64,000 bases of DNA from Gavia stellata (Eukaryota > Chordata > Aves > Gaviiformes > Gaviidae). Every line of letters begins with the position of its first letter. The first letter of the stretch is position 1. Where the stretch lies: positions 76,180,495 through 76,244,494 of the forward strand of contig NC_082597.1 in NCBI RefSeq assembly GCF_030936135.1. The letters run 5' to 3'. The position numbers and the translations under genes were made by a program. The notes under the pieces were generated by a model that worked only from the letters and a program-made list of their open reading frames with translations, was not told where the DNA came from and did no database searches. Shown here piece by piece: positions 1 through 13,700 of this stretch.

Positions 1-3000
1 TGTCCTTTGATACCTGAGACATCCCTGGAGATTGTCAGCAGGGAAGCAGGACTGCTATGCCCTCCACAGCTCTGCCTGCCTGTGGGCAACTGAAAGGGCC
101 CCGCACGTTTTGGCATTAAAAGAAGGTAAATTCAGGTCACTTTAGAAAATTATTAGCATTTGCTTACTGTGGCAAAGCCAGAACTGATAGTAGTCCTACT
201 TGCAGTAGTCTTTGCCTCTTTCCCTCCCAAGGAAATCAAGGCACAGGCTGCATTCTCCAGGCTTCTTCATCTTGGCTCGGGCTGGAGCGCGCCAGCAACT
301 GGAAGCTGTTACCACCTCGTAGCTCTCTAGTGATATATATGAAATGAACTGGAAATGTCAATCCAGTTCCAAGCAGTGATGGCTATTAACTAGAAATGAG
401 TCGTACGAAATCAGCGGTTTTGAGGAGAAAAAAAAAAAGTAACTGTCAAATCCCGAAGGCAGACAAGTATTCAAGCAAATGCTTCGTTTTAAACCTGTCT
501 TGTTAAAAGAGTCCAACAATCTCACTGAAGTTACCAGATTATTTATATGCTGAAAATAAACAAGCACTTACCACTTTTGTAGACCAGGTCTTAAACTGGT
601 ACCAAGATCACCCTGGAAAAGCAGATCTGAGGAACCCTTGCTGATCCTCTCCTTGCAGACAGAAAACTTAAGTAGTGACGGATGCTCCTCTAGCATTTTT
701 AAGAAGCATTAACCCCCTTCTATTAAAAATAATGATTGTGCCTCTCTGAGTGCTAGTTTTATGAAGATAGTATCTGGAAAAATTTAATTAAAATGAAAGA
801 GATTTTGTCATAACAAGTCTACACAGAAAAAAATAAAGCATGGTCAGAGATGGTAATGGAATATTGCTTCATTTATCTGGAGCAGAAATAAACCAAATTG
901 GTTGACAAATATGGATATTTTTACTACAGTTTTTAAGCTTGCAATTAGCTGCAGGGTGAAGGTGAGGCTGCTTAGTCAATAACTGGAATATGTTTTCCAT
1001 CAGTTATCTCTGGTAATCTTTTGTTCCATAGCTAAGAATACAGGCTTTGCTGTGAAAGAGGGCCCAGATGCAGAAATCATCAGCTAGTGCTGACAGACTG
1101 CCCCAGTGCACGTTACTCTACGTTAGAAAAGTGAAAAAGTCTTTCTTAGTCAACTTTCATTTCCAGTCTATTACTTATTTTCAGAGAAGAAAATATTTCT
1201 AGTGATGCTTGCAGTGGTATTCTAAAATTAGATCTCTATATGAAAGTATTTGGCAGAATTTTAATACAGAGAAATTTTAATACAGAGAAATTTTACAATG
1301 ATCTCTGCGTCCTAGATTTTGATGTTCATGCCGGTGCTGAGGCACAGAGGAGAAGCAGTTTATTCACAGAGAGGTCAACAGAAACACCCCATTGCAGCAT
1401 TGACCATTCACTTTAGACGTGAAATATACAATATTAGCAAGTAAGTGGGCCGACGTCTTGGTATTCTTGCTCCTTTTCCACCCCTCACATCTTGGGAAGA
1501 TGTCTGAATTGCCGGCTCATCTTGTCTAAACAGGGGAGGCTCCTGACAGAAGTTCAGTTTTTTATGGCTTTGAAAATTGTCTGATTGGAAAGACTTTAAT
1601 CCCACACCTACACAAGCCACCTCTTGTATGAAGTTACAGATATATAGGCCACTTCAGTGAAAGCAAACCGGACCAATTAGAGGCTTATACAACAGGCAGC
1701 ATTGATGTTTGTTTTCATGAAAGCAGAAGATAGTGCTTTCCAGCTGCAGGGGAAAAGAGGGAAGAGAAGAATGCCTTTAACTGTTTTAATACAATAGATA
1801 TAGTTGGGACCAGGCCAAAACTCAGGCAGGCACCCCCGAGCTTTAGCATGCAAGTGTATGAAAGTTTGGACCTAAAGCCTTGGGTTTGTTTCTCATCTTT
1901 CTAATGCACGGGGCAGGGGGGAGAGAATAAAGATCAGGCCATTCCAGACATTTTGATATTTAAAATCCAACACTGATTTTAAAGCCCATCTGTCACTGGA
2001 ATATTTTTAATATACTTATCTCAAGCAACGCACAATTACCAGCTTACTTGAGGAAGGCCTGGCTTTTAAAGGCACCTAATGAAGTTTCCCACACAAGCTG
2101 GAGACGCCCATTACCTTGTGGATATTAATATTTGAGACAGTCTAGCTCTTCCTTGAGCACAATGGCATTTCAAAACACTTGAATGTATAAAAGACGGCAT
2201 TACTTGGCCTACGAGTTGGATCAGAGAGCGCCAGAACAGCTTATTTTGACAATACCTGCACACAAGAATTGATTTATTGCTGGTAGTGCTTTGTTTTATT
2301 TTGCCTATAGCAAACGTCAGAGTACTAGATGATTTCTTGATAGATAGATAGCTGTGGGGACTCATTTTGCCTTTTTTCTCATTGTGGGAGTTAACTCTTT
2401 ACTGATGTTGTTTTAAACAATATGTTGGTATTGGTGCCATACAAAATACTAAGCATCTGGTTAAAAAAAAACAGAATACCCTGGGGAAAAAGAGGCCTGA
2501 CAGAGATAAATGTGATTTAGTAACATAATAAAACAGGAGCGCAGTGAATCATGCAAAATAAGCGTCATTATTTGGTTGAGAATGAGAAAACCAGAATATG
2601 GAGCATTCAGTGCCGGCCTACCCACTTCATTCCACCTGGCTTAGTAGGAACAGGAAATTCTAGCTAAATTCGTAACACCTCGTTTTATAAAGGACTTTCT
2701 ACTGGAAGGAAACACATTTTTCTCAACATTAGAGGTGGCCCTGAAAATGAACAGCTCTCACAAGTAACCTTTTGGGGGTTTCATTAGGGGATGGGTACGA
2801 GCTTTGCATCCTCACTATCCAGGCACGCTCATTCACATTATGGCGTGCATGCATGGACGGGGACTGGCTGACTTGCTCCTCATTACATCTGAATTTACAA
2901 GGGCTAATATAGGTATTAATTCAAGTAATTAAATAATTGCTGGTTTGCTATAATAATCTCTTGAAAGAAACAAACTTAGAAATAATGAAAACTGAAGTTA

Positions 3001-6000
3001 CTTGTGAGTTAAATATTTAAGTAAAAGGAGTTTAGATTAAAGAGGAAGCCTGGATGCCCTTCAAACCGTGGCACGATACAACAGCTATGTAAATAAACTT
3101 CTGAGAGCAGCTCCAAGCCATTCAAGTGAAGATATTTTTCCTTGCGATACATTCAAGCCTTTTGAAATAAGTTTCCAACTGTTTAACGACCAAAGTTGTT
3201 CATTCAAAGAGCCAAATACGAGAACTCAACCAAAGCAGAAAGTACAATGTGCCTTTCTTTGGAAACATCTATATAGAAAGGATGCTTTATTTAGAGGATT
3301 CAGGAAGTTGAAGCGTTGCCTTCTATCAGCTCGCAACCACAGAGCAAGCATCAGGAAGCGCACAAAAATGAACTTACTATTCCTATGCGGAACAAGTGCC
3401 AATGGTTACACCAAGTTTGCTTTCAACCTTGCAGAACTCACTGCCAGCCCCTGCAGACTTGTTAATCAGGCAGCGTCTCCTGGGGTTTCTTTTCTGCTTG
3501 GCTGCCTAAAAATGAAGACCTGCCCTACAAAATAGAGAGACGTACCTTGTTTGAATTTTCTCTTTTGCTGGCGGTCATGAGACTTCGGAAAGTTCAAACC
3601 TGAAAACGCAAGGAAAAAAGTGAAGCACCTTCATAGTAGGAAATGAAAAAAAGAATAGCCTCCTTTTCAGTCCTAGCCCACTCCTAGCCATGACCTATGC
3701 AACAGAAGAATCAGCGGGCCTGTAGAGTACGGTGACTGTAATTGCAAAGGAATTGTGTTTTGAGTCCTGTCATTAGTACCATATTACCAGCTGACCCTAT
3801 GGCAGGGGTTACAGCACAGTTAACATACAGCAGTTCTTTAACATAATCACAGGTGAAATCATATAAGGAACGATGAACATTTTGATTGATATATCTCACT
3901 GAAACTCAATATCTTAATTTTGGAGTAAAAATTACAAAAGTTTTGTGAAAATTTCCACAATAAAGTCTAAGAAAAACAACAGCTCTAGTAAGAAGCCTAA
4001 AAACGCAGTTATATTTGCAAGCTGGATAAAGTGGCAATAGTTAGTGTTCCTAAAGAATACAGCTAATATATTAAAAAAAGTGAACAATCTCCGTAATTGC
4101 CGTATAGCTACAATTTAATTGCAATCATGGAGCTTGAAAAGCGTACCTAAGGAATACCTCCCCACCTTTCTTAATTTTATCATGCAGAGCATCAGGAAAA
4201 ATATTTCAAACCTGTGGAAGCTTTGCACTTCAGGACTGCTTAAAAAGCCTTGTGCTTTTGACATTTTTTCTGATCAACAGATTTTTTTTTTCTTATTGAA
4301 AAGCTTTTTCAAAATTAAATACTGCTTTTTTGCAGGAAATGTCTCCTTCCACTAGCATACTGGCCATGTTCCTCTTTAGACAAAAAAAAAAAGGCTGTGC
4401 CAGCTTTTTTTTTTTTTTGACCACATTAAAAATTACCAGAGGGGAAAGAAAATTGCGATTAGTTTTGCCCAAGCAGCTGTCACCAGGCCCATCCTTCCTG
4501 GGCCACACTCGCGTTTCTAACCTGGGGATGAAAAGCACAGCACCAAATATCTGATGTTTCTGATGTTTCTCAGAAATGTGTTGAGAAAGAAAAAGTAGAG
4601 ATCAGGAAGAATTATTTTTTTTTCTATTGATTACTTTGTCTAGAGAATTATTTGGTAGGGAGGTACAAGAAATCCTCTTTGACAGTCTCAGCCCACCACA
4701 CCCTCACATCTGCGTTGGATCCTTCCAAAGCCTCTTCTACTTTTACCTGTTCCAAATGCAGATTACTTTCCAGGACATTATGGAATGATTTAATTAGTAC
4801 AACCGAATGACGGGGCTGGGATTCCAAGTAGGTGGAAAATGTCTTTGAAGCCAAATATGGACCAAGACTTGAGGATCACGCCACCAATATTTCAAACTGA
4901 TTTAATGCCTAGATGAAGGAAGTGCCCTATATGGGAGATGTTCTCAATGGATTTCTGTCATCTCAGCCCTGTTGTGCCCAGAAAATAAGAGGCTTGAATA
5001 AGGATGGATTAATTAGAAACAGGGTTGTTTTTTAAATTAATATGGAATTATGGACATCATCAAAACACTACTGCATGTTTGGATCCCCAGATTGGAGTTT
5101 CTATCTACCTACTGGTCCAGAATGCAGTAGGTTGAAACAAAAATCTTGTCTAAAAGCATGTTAATTCCTGAACTGCTAAATTTACCTGGAACTTAAAAAA
5201 AAAAAGCCTGCATACTAATCACATGGAAATGCCTGCACTGCTTTTTCATTTAGGAATGCCTCGTGCATTTACCTCTGTCCCCCACCACGCATCAGTATTT
5301 GACGTTGTACTAATGGTGTAAGTCATGAGTCACAAAACAGATGATACCAAAAAAGTCTGCATTAAGTTCATGCCTTGTCCCTGAGGAGTTGGGTTTTTTT
5401 TGTTTGGGTTTGTTTTGTTTTTTTTAAATATGTTCCTCATTTGGGTGTCTTCCTTAAATGCTTTAAAAGTTAACATAACACAGCTGGAAGGCTGAGACAT
5501 GCAATTTCATATCCTCTAGCATCATAATACTTAAATAGATAAGCGATGTGCATACTTAAAGAAATCCCTGTTTCAATGCTATACAATAACTAAATCAGTG
5601 AAATAATGTCCTATTTTTCAGTAGCTCTTGCAAGATGCTTTGCATCTTAGTAGTAGCTGAACTTAGAAATATGGACATGCTTAGGAAATTAGATTTTTAA
5701 CTAATCTGTAGGCAGCTGCAAAGGAGTGCACTAAAAAAGCAGAATCATTACCCATCGTTTCCATTTTGTCAATCTGAAAAAGGAAAAGTTAGCAGCAGGT
5801 AAGTTATTCTACTAGCGAAATAGGGTTTTGTTTAAAAGGCACAGAAGAAATGCATGTTATTAACATGTCATAGGCAAAGAAACTGTTGGAATTAGGTAAT
5901 AAGAACAAAATTTTAAAATGCATATAGATACATTTAGCACCACATGGCATTATCTCCTCAGTGCACTGCAGTAACATTAAACTGCTGGTTGAAAACAGAT

Positions 6001-9000
6001 GGGAAACACAAAAGTCAAGCCTGCTATCTGACATCAACACAATTAGCACCTCTGTTTCACAACCGTGGCTCCATCTGTGGGAATTGCTATCTTTTCAGTG
6101 GCAGGGACATAAATACACAAACAGAGGCAATGTCATGCTCGTTGCGTACTTGTTATTCAATAGCTGCAAGTACTAAGAACATGCTCACAAGATATATACG
6201 GAGCGGGACTGGATCATATCAGGCCACAGGCTGGATGGAGATTCACCCACAGATGACTAGAGGTAAAAGGTTTCTCCAAGGAAAATGAGAGTATAAAGGC
6301 AAAAACGAGTCCCCAGAGGAAAAAAAGTTGATTTCTACCCATTTTCTCATTACAGTACGGTTTTCTATCTGAGAGCTAGGAGAAAAACTTACTTCCCATG
6401 GCAACCAGAGCCTCTAGAAACCCCCCAAACTGCACCTCCATCAGCTGGGGCCATGCGGCAGCTGTCTGAGAACGCAAAAGGGGAACAGGCAACTACTTCC
6501 ACGGACACAGCAGAATGGAGCTGAGTGAAGATACTGCTGAACCGCTCTCCAAGACTGTGAAGATGACAGATGACGTGGTTCATACTTGGTGTCATTTCTG
6601 CTACAGTAATATGATACACAAGATAAAAACCCCAAACTAAACCAATATTTCTGCAGCATGCCGATACTGTGATGAACCCACCCCTCCTCCCAGTACGTGC
6701 TGCCAAACCACTACTGATCTGCAGCACAGCTGCACCCCGAGCTTCCATTTAATCCTTGCTCATCTCTTCCTACCCATTACCCTTGTTACCTCCTGTTTTC
6801 AGTCTCTTCAACAGCTACAAGGCCACTCCATCCTTCCATGGCAGGGACAGGTAATGTCTGTTTGTCTGCTGCTGCTGCTTCCTGATGTCCTTTTTGTTTC
6901 TCCTTTTCAGCCCCTTGGCTCATGCACACCACCTACAAATACCAGGGAGCACAGAGGATTTTAGAAGCAGTGGAGAAAAGCAGCCCTCCCCCAGCAGCAA
7001 GAATCTTTCAGTGTATTTTGATAGATAAAAGTTTCCTCTTGGCTATCTCATCTGAAAAACTGGTTTATCCTCCATGCCCACAGTACGTACACACCACATT
7101 AATGAACATATCTTGACAACCTCCATGTGAGAAAGCAAAGCATTACCCAAGTAGGGTACAGCACAGGTGAGGAATGGAAGAACTGAGATATCTGAAAAGA
7201 GATTTATGAATTTAGCCACTGAGGAGGAGGTATTTAGGAAGATTTATTTATTTTGTGAACCAGCTGAGCTGTTGAAGCATTTGCAGAGAACCATGAGACA
7301 TCAGTGCTTAACTTGTCTATCTACCATTGAAAAGCCTGAGAGGTTCCTACCTGAATCTCAAATGCAATTGAAAAGAGCATTACATGACATCTCCAAAGGC
7401 AGTGACAAGGCACAAGGGTTTTGTCTCCAAGTCCCAAGTCGGTGCTCAAACCACCAAGAAGTTCTGGCGTTAAGAAAGCAGCTGGATCTCATACTTTGAA
7501 GCCCAGGGATACAATGGAGGGAGGTTGTTTTGTTTTAAACTCATCCCATAGAAAGAGAGAATGCAGACTTGACTGACTGGTGTAGTCCTCTACAGACAAA
7601 GTCAAATTAATAGTGTTTGTACCACAGATCACCCACATCCAGTTGCAGTGTCTATTCATCAAAACAAATGCTCAGAAACCCTGCAGAATGAGAGGCAGAC
7701 AGCCCAGAGGGAGCAGGCTGTGGCAGGTCAGGGGCAGGATGTTCCTCCGTGGTAAATATTCCCCCACCAAGTTATGTGTGTGGGGCAAAACGACAGGAGG
7801 AGTGCCGGGATTGCTAAGGTTTATTATGTGTTACAAGTTTTCATTTTGATTTTTACAGCTAGCATGGAAGTATGGTACTTTTTTTGAAGCTGAAGTTCAG
7901 AGAGTTTCTATTACAAGTTGGCAAACCCTACTGAAAGGCTGTTGTACACATGGCAGAGAACGACCTTCTTCATGTGGGAGGTGCAGCGTTGGCTCAGACA
8001 GGACTTTGAGAACTGCGGTGTTTGCAGTGTACTGGCAGGTAAGCATCCCTGTAAAAAGAAATCATAGGTTACTGGGCAGAGAAAGGAAACTTGTTGCTTT
8101 TCTTCAGCTGCCAAACTAATAATTGGTATTTATTCTTCATAGTGCAGTAGTACCTTGGAGCCCTTGTCAGTCATTAGGACCCCGGTGTGCCGGACACCGT
8201 GCAAACACACCGGGCAGCAATTTTGCCTTTATATACGACCTCAGGTAAGGGCTAGGAAAGACTAAGGAAAAATTGGTGGTCAAGTGCACACCCTGTTTAG
8301 TCCCTGAAATGCAGAATTTTTACCATTTTCAACGGGCTTTTATTCAGGTTGCTCATCTGGGTGTGGTGCCTGCTGGTCTATTCCAGACACCCACCTGCAT
8401 GCACATACACAGCCTCATCTGCTGACAAATTTCTTTACATCACACATCAGTTTACTGGTTGCGAAGGGAATAAATTTATGTTCCCTCACCAAAATCCTTG
8501 AACTTGCTACAAAATCCTTACACTTATTTCCAGAAAGATACCAGTATATCAGTAACATACAACAATGTTAATGGCAAGGAGATACCCCAACAAATGAAAA
8601 GTAGGATTCAAATTAAGGGGAACACCCAGCAAATAAAGGAGCCAGCTTATATGTTTGTAATGAAGTTAAAGATTAATGGGAAAGACCATAAACAGAGAGC
8701 ATGAGGAATCATGTATGGTTTGTGTTGTGTGTGGAATTAGCTGCCTGTGTACTGTATAAAGCTCAGAGTAAATGAACTACACCAGGGAGCTTTTGGATGC
8801 TCTTGACTAGTAGCAAATCAGCCACATTTCATTATTTCCCACTGATGCTCTTATTGGAAGTATATTCAACTCATTTTTAAATGAAGTCTTTTCTGTATCC
8901 AAATGGCAAACAAATCACTGATTAAATGGAGAGATAGCACACCCAGATGATTTGCGTCTAACTGCACCTCAAGTCATATAATTATGCATTGTAACACCGC

Positions 9001-10675
9001 TGCAAAGGGCTTGAACCAAAATTCCCCAAAGACAAAGCTAGTAATTGCTGCAAAATGAGGTTACTAGTTTATTTTTTAGTATCACCCCCTGAGGGGTGTT
9101 GTGATGCCTGAAGATCCCCAGTCTCCAAAACAAGAGTAAACTTGACTCCAGCCTTTTCCACGTTATTTTGTGTTTACTAATAGGAAGGTGTTTTGTGGCA
9201 GTTTTTTCCTCCCAAATCTGCATGCAGGAGACCCCTTTCATTCCACAGCTATGGAAACCAAGGGGCAGACAAGGCCAGAACCAGAGTGATATCCCCTAAG
9301 TCCTCGTTGCTTGGTCTTCGCAGTGAGATGCAACAAACCTGCTGCTGACAATTGGACTCCTGACACCAGTGTTTGCATCCCAGCCCACCAGCTCTGCGGC
9401 ACAGGTCCTCGCTACTACACCTGCAGAGTGATACCATTTCCACATCCACAAAGGACTCGCCTCTGCGCTTCCTTGCGAGAGCACTGGGGGTAAGACAACT
9501 CCAAACCTGCACAAAGGCGATGGCAGGCAGGATAGGCAAGCTGTGACTGCTCTTCAACAAGCTTAAAAATGATATGTGACAGTTATTTGGGAGAGGGAGG
9601 CAGTACTAGTCATGGCTTGGATTAGAGACAGGAAAAAAGTGAAGCGAATATGACTTGGAGTGGAAAATAATTTGGCTTGTGGCACTTTTTTTGCAGCATT
9701 TATTGATGATCATTTAAAAACAGCTAGCTAAAGCCTTGGAAGAGGGGGAATGTCCTTTCCAGACCCTCTAACAGTATGGTCCCATTGCTCAGTGCAGGGG
9801 TTGTTAAAGGTTGACACTCTTCTCCTGTTTGGAGAAAAATAAGGAGCAAACCAGACAGTGGCTGTATTCCACTGCATAAAGCTAAGGGCAGCCCAGACCT
9901 CATGTAGAGGTGTAGTTCTGTCCCTCTGCTCAAAAATGATATATTAGAACATAAAAACGTTCAGAGAAGGGCAACAGTGGTAAACCAGCTTCCATTAAAA
10001 AGAAAAAAACAACCAAACAAATCCCACAACAACAAAAAAAACAACACTAAGTGCCCAGACATTCTCCAATAACTTACCACATCAGGACTGGCATGCAGAG
10101 AGCTTCCAGGGCCTGATGTTTGCCCCTCTCTGCTAGTGCAACTAAGAGGTGCAGAGCAAAGCCACAGAAAGGAGCCACACACAGAACAAAGCAAAGGCAC
10201 ACAGTCCTTTGCACAAGAGGCAGTGCTTCTGCAGAGCTCCTTCCCTCAGGATGTGGTGCATTGCCAGAAGTTCATGGGAAGACTGGGAAGGTTACAGAAA
10301 TCAACCAAGAATTGCTGTAAACAGAGACACCTTATCCAGCTCATGGATTTCCTGAATTGGCTGGAGGAAGCATCACTGCCTACGTACCTTGTTTTTGCTT
10401 CTCCTCAGGCATCCACCTCTGGCCATTGCTGGGGGAAAGGACACTGAGCCAGGTGAATTACTAGTCTGAGCTGGCGTCACCATTCTTGCATTCCTGTCAC
10501 TACTGAAGAAAATAGCTAAACTTTAACTGGTTTTAACAATTTTGGTCTTAAATCCATTTGGCTTGCTTAAAAAGGATAAGTTTATAAAGCAAGCTACAAA
10601 AAGTTTGGCATGCGGCTTGCAAAGCAAAGCCAACTATCGTCATCTTAGCTTAACCAAAGAAAATCCAACCAAATT
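1..10675. other. Intergenic DNA, no gene recognised
   Basis: This stretch is AT-rich and carries only short open frames without recognisable domains. The longest is a 155-codon frame at 3068-3535 that opens on GTG and has no homology I recognise. A 16-bp unit is repeated about 2.4 times near 1257-1295, and T- or A-rich runs lie at 4280-4430 and 5390-5430. In mammals the ITPR2 promoter lies on this side of INTS13, but I found neither an ITPR2 coding exon nor a CpG island here. Confidence 0.6.
1257..1295. repeat. Short tandem repeat, 16 bp x about 2.4
   Basis: The unit AATTTTAATACAGAGA occurs twice in succession and is followed by a partial third copy. It is a minor local duplication with no coding context. 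Confidence 0.7.
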
Positions 10676-10676
10676 A

Positions 10677-10727
10677 ACACACACACACACACTATATATA
10701 TATATATATGTATGGAGAGAGAGAGAC
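10677..10727. repeat. Compound microsatellite (AC)n(TA)n(GA)n
   Basis: An (AC) run of about 8 units passes directly into about 8 TA units and, after a short spacer, into about 6 GA units. Alternating purine-pyrimidine and TA tracts of this kind can adopt non-B DNA and are usually polymorphic in length. Confidence 0.9.
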
Positions 10728-13700
10728 TTATTGCTACTAGTGGACAGAATTCTCCTTGGGATTTGTCCTCAGCCCCAGCTGAAGCCTGAGAGAAAGCAGT
10801 CAGGCTCTGCACTATTGTTGAACTTTTTCATGCAGTGGGATTCAGACTGCTTTGTAACCTGCATGCCAAATTCTGCTCTCCATAATATCACATAATCCTG
10901 TTGGTTTTCAGCTGGGTTGTCTCCTTGCTTAAAAAAACCCCGAAATACACAGTTTTTCCACAGCATAATAATTGATTCCCACATTAGAGCCTTCTTTGGG
11001 GCTTGTTGAAGGTGGTGTCCTATTCCGAGGGTTGGACCTGAGTGTCTCATCATTGCCTGTAACACCACAAGGGAGAAATAAAGTGACGCCAAGGGCTGTG
11101 GTCTGCCAGCTCCCGAACCAAACCTGAAGCCTCAGATGTGCCATGGGAAGAACTGCCTCATGAATTTAGAATGTGTATACAAAATGGATCTCTGAAAGCA
11201 CAGCAATCCCCACCACCACTCCCAGCAAACCTCAGTCAGACAAAAACTTTCCTTCACGCTTCAGTTGGAATTTAGCCGGAGCAAAGACCGATGAATCTCA
11301 TTTCTTATTGTTTGAATAAGGAGAAACACTGCTGATATCCTGGCAGGGCAAGTTTGCCTTGTCCTGCCTGCTCCTGTGTCACAGGAACCAGCTGTAGAGA
11401 CAAGATGTTTCACTCAGATCGTTCTCTGTAATTGCCTAGACTGTCTCTTGTTTACCTTGGTGGAAACACCGGTACATGCAGAGCATGGAGCGTGCACCTC
11501 TGTTTTACCCGCACTGGCAAAAACACACAGAGTGAAGATCGAGAGATTAAAAAGAAAGCTTTTTCAGCATTCTGGCTGAGCTGTTCTGGAAACCCTAGGA
11601 ATTTGGGAGCAAGGATGTGCATAGACAGGTCTGGAGTGCTTCAAGCAGCCACTGGCTTTGCCAGCTCATCTCCTTCTTCCTGCTGCACTGAACCAAGAGG
11701 GAGGACGCGACATCGTCAGCCTCCTTTAAAAAAGGGGTGATGAAATGAAGCACAGCGTGGTTACCCTGCTGCAGAGCGGCACCTCAACAAGCACAGCTCT
11801 TGAAAGCCAGCACTGCAAATGGGGGACCAAGGGATTTGGTTTCTGCTGTGCCAGGGTTGAGGTTTCTGGCTTGGGTAAGGAGGGGTCCTTCCCTCACGCG
11901 CCAGCAGGTTTCTCTTCAAAGCTGTGAGCTGCCACATCGTTTTCAGACTCATTTCGTCCTGTGAGCAGTGCCGGGATTAGCCGTGCTGCATACGGTCATT
12001 TGCAGACCCGTTCCACCTCCAGGTATCCCCAGGTGATGACAGAGCCCCTGGTTTTGGTTTGTGATGGCACACGTTTACAGTCCCCGATACCTGCCCAGCA
12101 GCAGTCTGGTCTAGAGGGAGTGCTCAGGATTTACATCCCGATGACCTGACAGAAGCAACTCCACTGTTTGTTTTAATAATAACCATCTAAAGATTGCTTG
12201 GGGGATCTCTGGGAGCTCTCCAGCTGTGCTGGAAGGTGAGGAGAAAGGGGAACAGGGGGTGCTTCTTGCTCAGCACGTGCCTGGTCTGCTCCAACCCCCT
12301 GGTCCCATCAGCTCACCCACCTCTGAATTTAGCTGCTACAGTTCTTGTATTAGCCATGCCTGGACACGAGAGGGGGGGGCCTGTTCTTGGCCTCTCACAT
12401 GCCTATGCTCTACTGTATGTAAGGTCAGGCAAAACTGCTGTGCTCATGCTTTCTCGTGGAAGGTGCTGTAATGGGCTGACGCTAATGCATGTCAAGGAGA
12501 CGTAACTAGACTTTAATCAGACTGTGTCACGTTCAAGACCAAAAATGCAGTTAGCGAAACAGCAAGGCTTCAACCCTTCTTTATCTGTCTACACTCAGGT
12601 GGAGGAAAGGAAGGGGAGCACAGGAACTTCTGTAAAATCACAGAGGGAGTTTTTACAAGATAATTTCTGAGGTTCAAAAACTAGCTTAATTTTACAAGGC
12701 ATTTTGTTCCCCAGGTACCATTAGCTGGTATTATTTAAATTGTTGTATACTTAGGAAAAAAAACATTTTTTTCTAGCCAAAGCCTGAGTTGTCTCAGGAT
12801 AAAAGTTACGGAAGTACAGACTAATACCACAGTCTCTGCTGTACCACTACAATGTTTGACTCTTCCAATTTTTGTCCATTTTTCCTACACTTTCTTAATG
12901 TAGTTTCCATGGTCTCATCACTTGCCCGTTTTCCATCCTATGTGATCACTGGAGTTTTCCCTCTCCATTCTCTGCTCCTGGGCTTGCTCCTGCACAGGCA
13001 AAAACACCAGCCAGGCTACAGCAGATCAAAAGATCCAAGCTGTCAGTATTCAAACTGACTCCAAAGCAGATAAAAGCAGTTTGCCTGTACTCTGCTAACT
13101 GCACAGACAATGAAAGGCCATTTTCCCATGTAGCACTTCATTACAAGAGTCACTGACAACATGAACAATCCAGCAGAAGGACCTGATCCATCTTACAACG
13201 TTAACTTCACTATCTTTCACACTTTTCTAGTAAATCCCAGTTTGGAGACTACAGTGCAATAAACATCGCTGGAGAAAAGAAGCCTTCAAGCATAAAACCA
13301 GCACAAAGCCTACAGCAGCTCCTTAAGCTCTCAAAATAAAGTTTTTTGTTTACAGGTGTCAAATTCCCAAGGACAAATACCCATCTCAATTATAATTTAA
13401 TTCCCTGAACTGTAATTTATCTACTGAAAACAGAGCTGATTAATTCCCAAGAGTATCAACTCTTCAAAAAATTTTCCTCCTCCTTTTCTAAGAGAAGAAC
13501 CAATACCAAGGGTTTCAGATTCTGTTTTTTCACCCATGGTGAGAAACAAAACCTTAGGTCTGAAGACCACCAAGCTCTAAGGAAACATACTTGGTTTCCA
13601 ACATTGGGTCTAAGACAACTCTTAAAAGTTTTTCAAGGGAGCACATCCAACACCAGTATTTTCCTTTCTTTGACACAGGTAATCCTACGTGACAGCAGAT

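Noticed and set aside
3068-3535. 155-codon plus-strand frame
   Set aside because: Opens on GTG, has no recognisable domain, and shows no neighbouring exon or promoter features.
7260-7500. Possible MIR-like or tRNA-derived SINE
   Set aside because: Only a weak resemblance in the segment around CCAAGTCGGTGCTCAAACCACC. Too diverged to assign by eye.
10677-10727. CRISPR-like or other functional array
   Set aside because: A simple compound microsatellite. The genome is a vertebrate, and no repeat-spacer pattern exists anywhere in the window.
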